From contig NZ_JALIRS010000021.1 of the NCBI RefSeq assembly GCF_023337795.1, forward strand, positions 1-45,819: a stretch of DNA of 45,819 nt. The letters are read 5' to 3'. This stretch comes from Lysinibacillus sp. BPa_S21. GTDB taxonomy: Bacteria > Bacillota > Bacilli > Bacillales_A > Planococcaceae. Below, in pieces: positions 44,344 through 45,819 of this stretch. The position numbers and the translations under genes are program-made. Under the pieces are notes generated by a model that was given only the letters and a program-made list of their open reading frames with translations, was not told where the DNA came from and searched no databases. Numbering within the stretch: the stretch's first letter is position 1; each line of letters opens with the position of its first letter.

Positions 44344-45223
44344 ATGTATAGCAAAGTAACTCAAGATGTAATTTATTCTTTAGAAGAGTGTTTATTAGAT
44401 GAATGGCAGTTAGATGATTATGCATCACATATTGGCTATTCAAAATTTCATTTATCACGTATTTTCAAGCAAGAAACTGGATTGACGATAAGTGAATATA
44501 TTCGAAAACGAAGGCTGGCACTAGCAGCAATGTATTTATTATATTCAGATGAATCGATACTTCAAATTGCGTTTGAGTTACGTTATCAATCACAAGAAGC
44601 ATTCACACGTTCTTTTAAAGAGCTATATAAAATGCCACCAGGTAAATATCGCAAAATCATGCGAACACTTCAAGGGACGGAGGAAAAAAACATGAGTGAT
44701 TTAACGACAATTAAAGGCTGGATTTTAAGTGGTTCACACCCAACCTTTTACGAAATGAAAACGGATGGACAAATATTTCATACAGGCATGAAATCAGGTT
44801 TACTATCTTCGAAAACAGATGTAGGTGAAGGGCAATTCGGGACAATGATGCAAAGTTTTTCTGCAGAAAATTGGTTAGGAAAACGTATTAAACTGTCTTG
44901 TTTCTTAAAGACAGAAGAAGTTGTTGCAAAATGTGGAGTTTGGTGCCGCATAGATAATAGTACAGGTGACGTTATTCAGTTTGATAATATGGATAATAGA
45001 CCTATTCAGGGTAACGGACTGGAACTTCTATTCGGTTGTATTAGATGTACCAAAAGAAAGTGCTTCTATTCACTTCGGCATTTTATTAACAGGAACAGGT
45101 AAAGTATGGGCTGATGGATTTAAGTTTGAAGAAGTAGATTTATCTGTTACATCAACAAATATGCTTGGGCAAGAAGAAAATTTGCCATTAGAGCCGATTA
45201 ATTTAGGATTTGATGAAGGGTGA
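44344..45223 (+). pseudogene. AraC-family regulator with C-terminal jelly-roll domain, frameshifted
   Basis: The intact part starts at 44344 (SD GAGGTG six bases upstream). Residues ~10-105 are an AraC helix-turn-helix pair: YASHIGYSKFHLSRIFKQET and ILQIAFELRYQSQEAFTRSF. A C-terminal jelly-roll, sugar-binding-like domain follows. At about 45013 the frame breaks. Removing one A in GGTAACGG restores RPIQGTDWNFYSVVLDVP and the domain runs on through HFGILLTGTGKVWADGFKFE to a stop at 45223. As given, the first frame ends at 45102 after about 29 wrong residues. The DNA-binding half is unaffected. It could be a true mutation or a sequencing error. Confidence 0.85.
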
Positions 45224-45710
45224 TTATTTTAATATAGTCTATACGTCACTAGGTTTTGGGATTAAAGGAAACTGATCATACCCTAGAGGGGTTGCTGCTA
45301 AGACTAAATTTGAAATGCGACTTGGAGAATAAGAAATTTGTCTCATTAAACCCTCAACGTTGTATAAACTGTTTACTATATTACAGGAAAAGAAAGCATT
45401 TTGATCACTCATTGTTCAATATACTTTCTTTTTTTATTATAAAGCTCTATTGAATATGCAATAAAGTTTTTACAGAAAGAACTTCCAAACAACATCGGTA
45501 TTGCTTGTTGTCAATCTTGCCTTATGTTTGTTAACTGTACTTTTATAAACAGATTTAGAAGATAAATTAGACGTAAGCTATCATACGTATCAGTCATTTC
45601 AAACACAAATTAAAAACTTCTTAGTATCAGCCTTAAGATCCCTTCGTTTCCCAACACATTTGGAGATTAGCAGGAACCAATATGTTTTGATTAACTGACT
45701 AAAAAATCGC
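45224..45710. other. intergenic, nothing recognised
   Basis: AT-rich stretch between the AraC gene and the end of the rRNA operon. A weak AAAGAAAG/CTTTCTTTTTTT hairpin at about 45388-45436 might end the AraC transcript. A 65-codon plus frame at 45256-45453 has no SD and no domain. Confidence 0.4.
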
Positions 45711-45740
45711 AAAAAAAAGCCGAGGAATAAATCCTCGACT
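45711..45740 (-). terminator. rRNA operon terminator
   Basis: Stem of nine pairs (45718-45726 with 45732-45740, one G-U pair) with a five-base loop, followed on the minus strand by eight T. It lies about 10 bases past the 5S 3' end. Confidence 0.92.
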
Positions 45741-45749
45741 TATTTAAGT

Positions 45750-45819
45750 GCCTAGCGACGTCCTACTCTCACAGGGGGAAGCCCCCAACTACCATCGGCG
45801 CTAAAGAGCTTAACTTCCG
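45750..45819 (-). rRNA. 5S rRNA, 3' part
   Basis: The reverse complement reads CGGAAGTTAAGCTCTTTAGC + GCCGATGGTAGTTGGGGGC and ends GTGAGAGTAGGACGTCGCTA, the 3' two-thirds of Bacillales 5S rRNA. The gene enters from beyond the right edge. The exact 3' end is within a few bases. Confidence 0.95.

Overview
The window is a low-GC Firmicutes chromosome segment. Gene set, Shine-Dalgarno (SD) sequences, and my recall of protein relatives point to a Lysinibacillus-like member of the Bacillales; this is inference, since no database was searched. It lies between two ribosomal RNA operons, both read leftward. The first bases are the 5' end of a 16S gene, with tandem promoters at about 192-345. The last 70 bases are the 3' end of a 5S gene followed by its terminator. 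So this is a complete inter-rrn chromosomal interval of about 45.8 kb, with no tRNA, phage or insertion-sequence transposase gene seen.

Layout from left to right. 0.7-5.6 kb: a tandem-GNAT acetyltransferase and a two-gene heterodimeric ABC exporter with one degenerate ATP site. 5.6-6.5 kb: a decayed EamA-type transporter gene. 6.5-11.7 kb: a PAS-PAS-(degenerate GGDEF)-EAL protein, a split ThrE-type threonine/serine exporter and a PdaC-like peptidoglycan deacetylase. 12-17.5 kb: two large secreted proteins, a beta-propeller protein and a ColA-type collagenase. 17.8-21.7 kb: a three-gene operon for lysine breakdown (aldehyde dehydrogenase, lysine 6-dehydrogenase, glutaryl-CoA-like acyl-CoA dehydrogenase). 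22-30 kb: an AIM24-family protein, a 2-hydroxyacid dehydrogenase, a HemAT oxygen sensor, UppP, a membrane metallophosphoesterase and a second acyl-CoA dehydrogenase. 30-33.2 kb: a two-component system with a previously hidden 51-residue membrane-protein ORF between regulator and kinase. 33.6-38.9 kb: a small helix-turn-helix protein, a short homoserine dehydrogenase, a small unknown protein, SAM-riboswitch-controlled MetY and a PlsY-like acyltransferase. 39-45.2 kb: a DASS transporter, a succinyl-CoA:acetate-type CoA-transferase, an NfrA-type flavin reductase, a divergent MsrA and an AraC-type regulator broken by a one-base frameshift.

The most unusual content is between genes. Three junctions where genes converge carry unrelated minisatellites that all have a 21-bp unit (11757-11903, 29919-30100, 40576-40764). 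Two other convergent junctions carry members of a second repeat family that contains a GATTTCCGTTCC core. Members of this family also lie at about 24465, 26965, 35339 and 38081. Three of them have imperfect terminal inverted repeats like a MITE. A third, related GC-richer repeat lies at 21930-22141.

Metabolically the window combines amino-acid turnover (lysine catabolism, threonine/serine export, homoserine and methionine synthesis), acyl-CoA and dicarboxylate use, envelope maintenance (UppP, PdaC, PlsY-like) and secreted proteolysis. This fits a soil or decomposer lifestyle living largely on proteins and organic acids.
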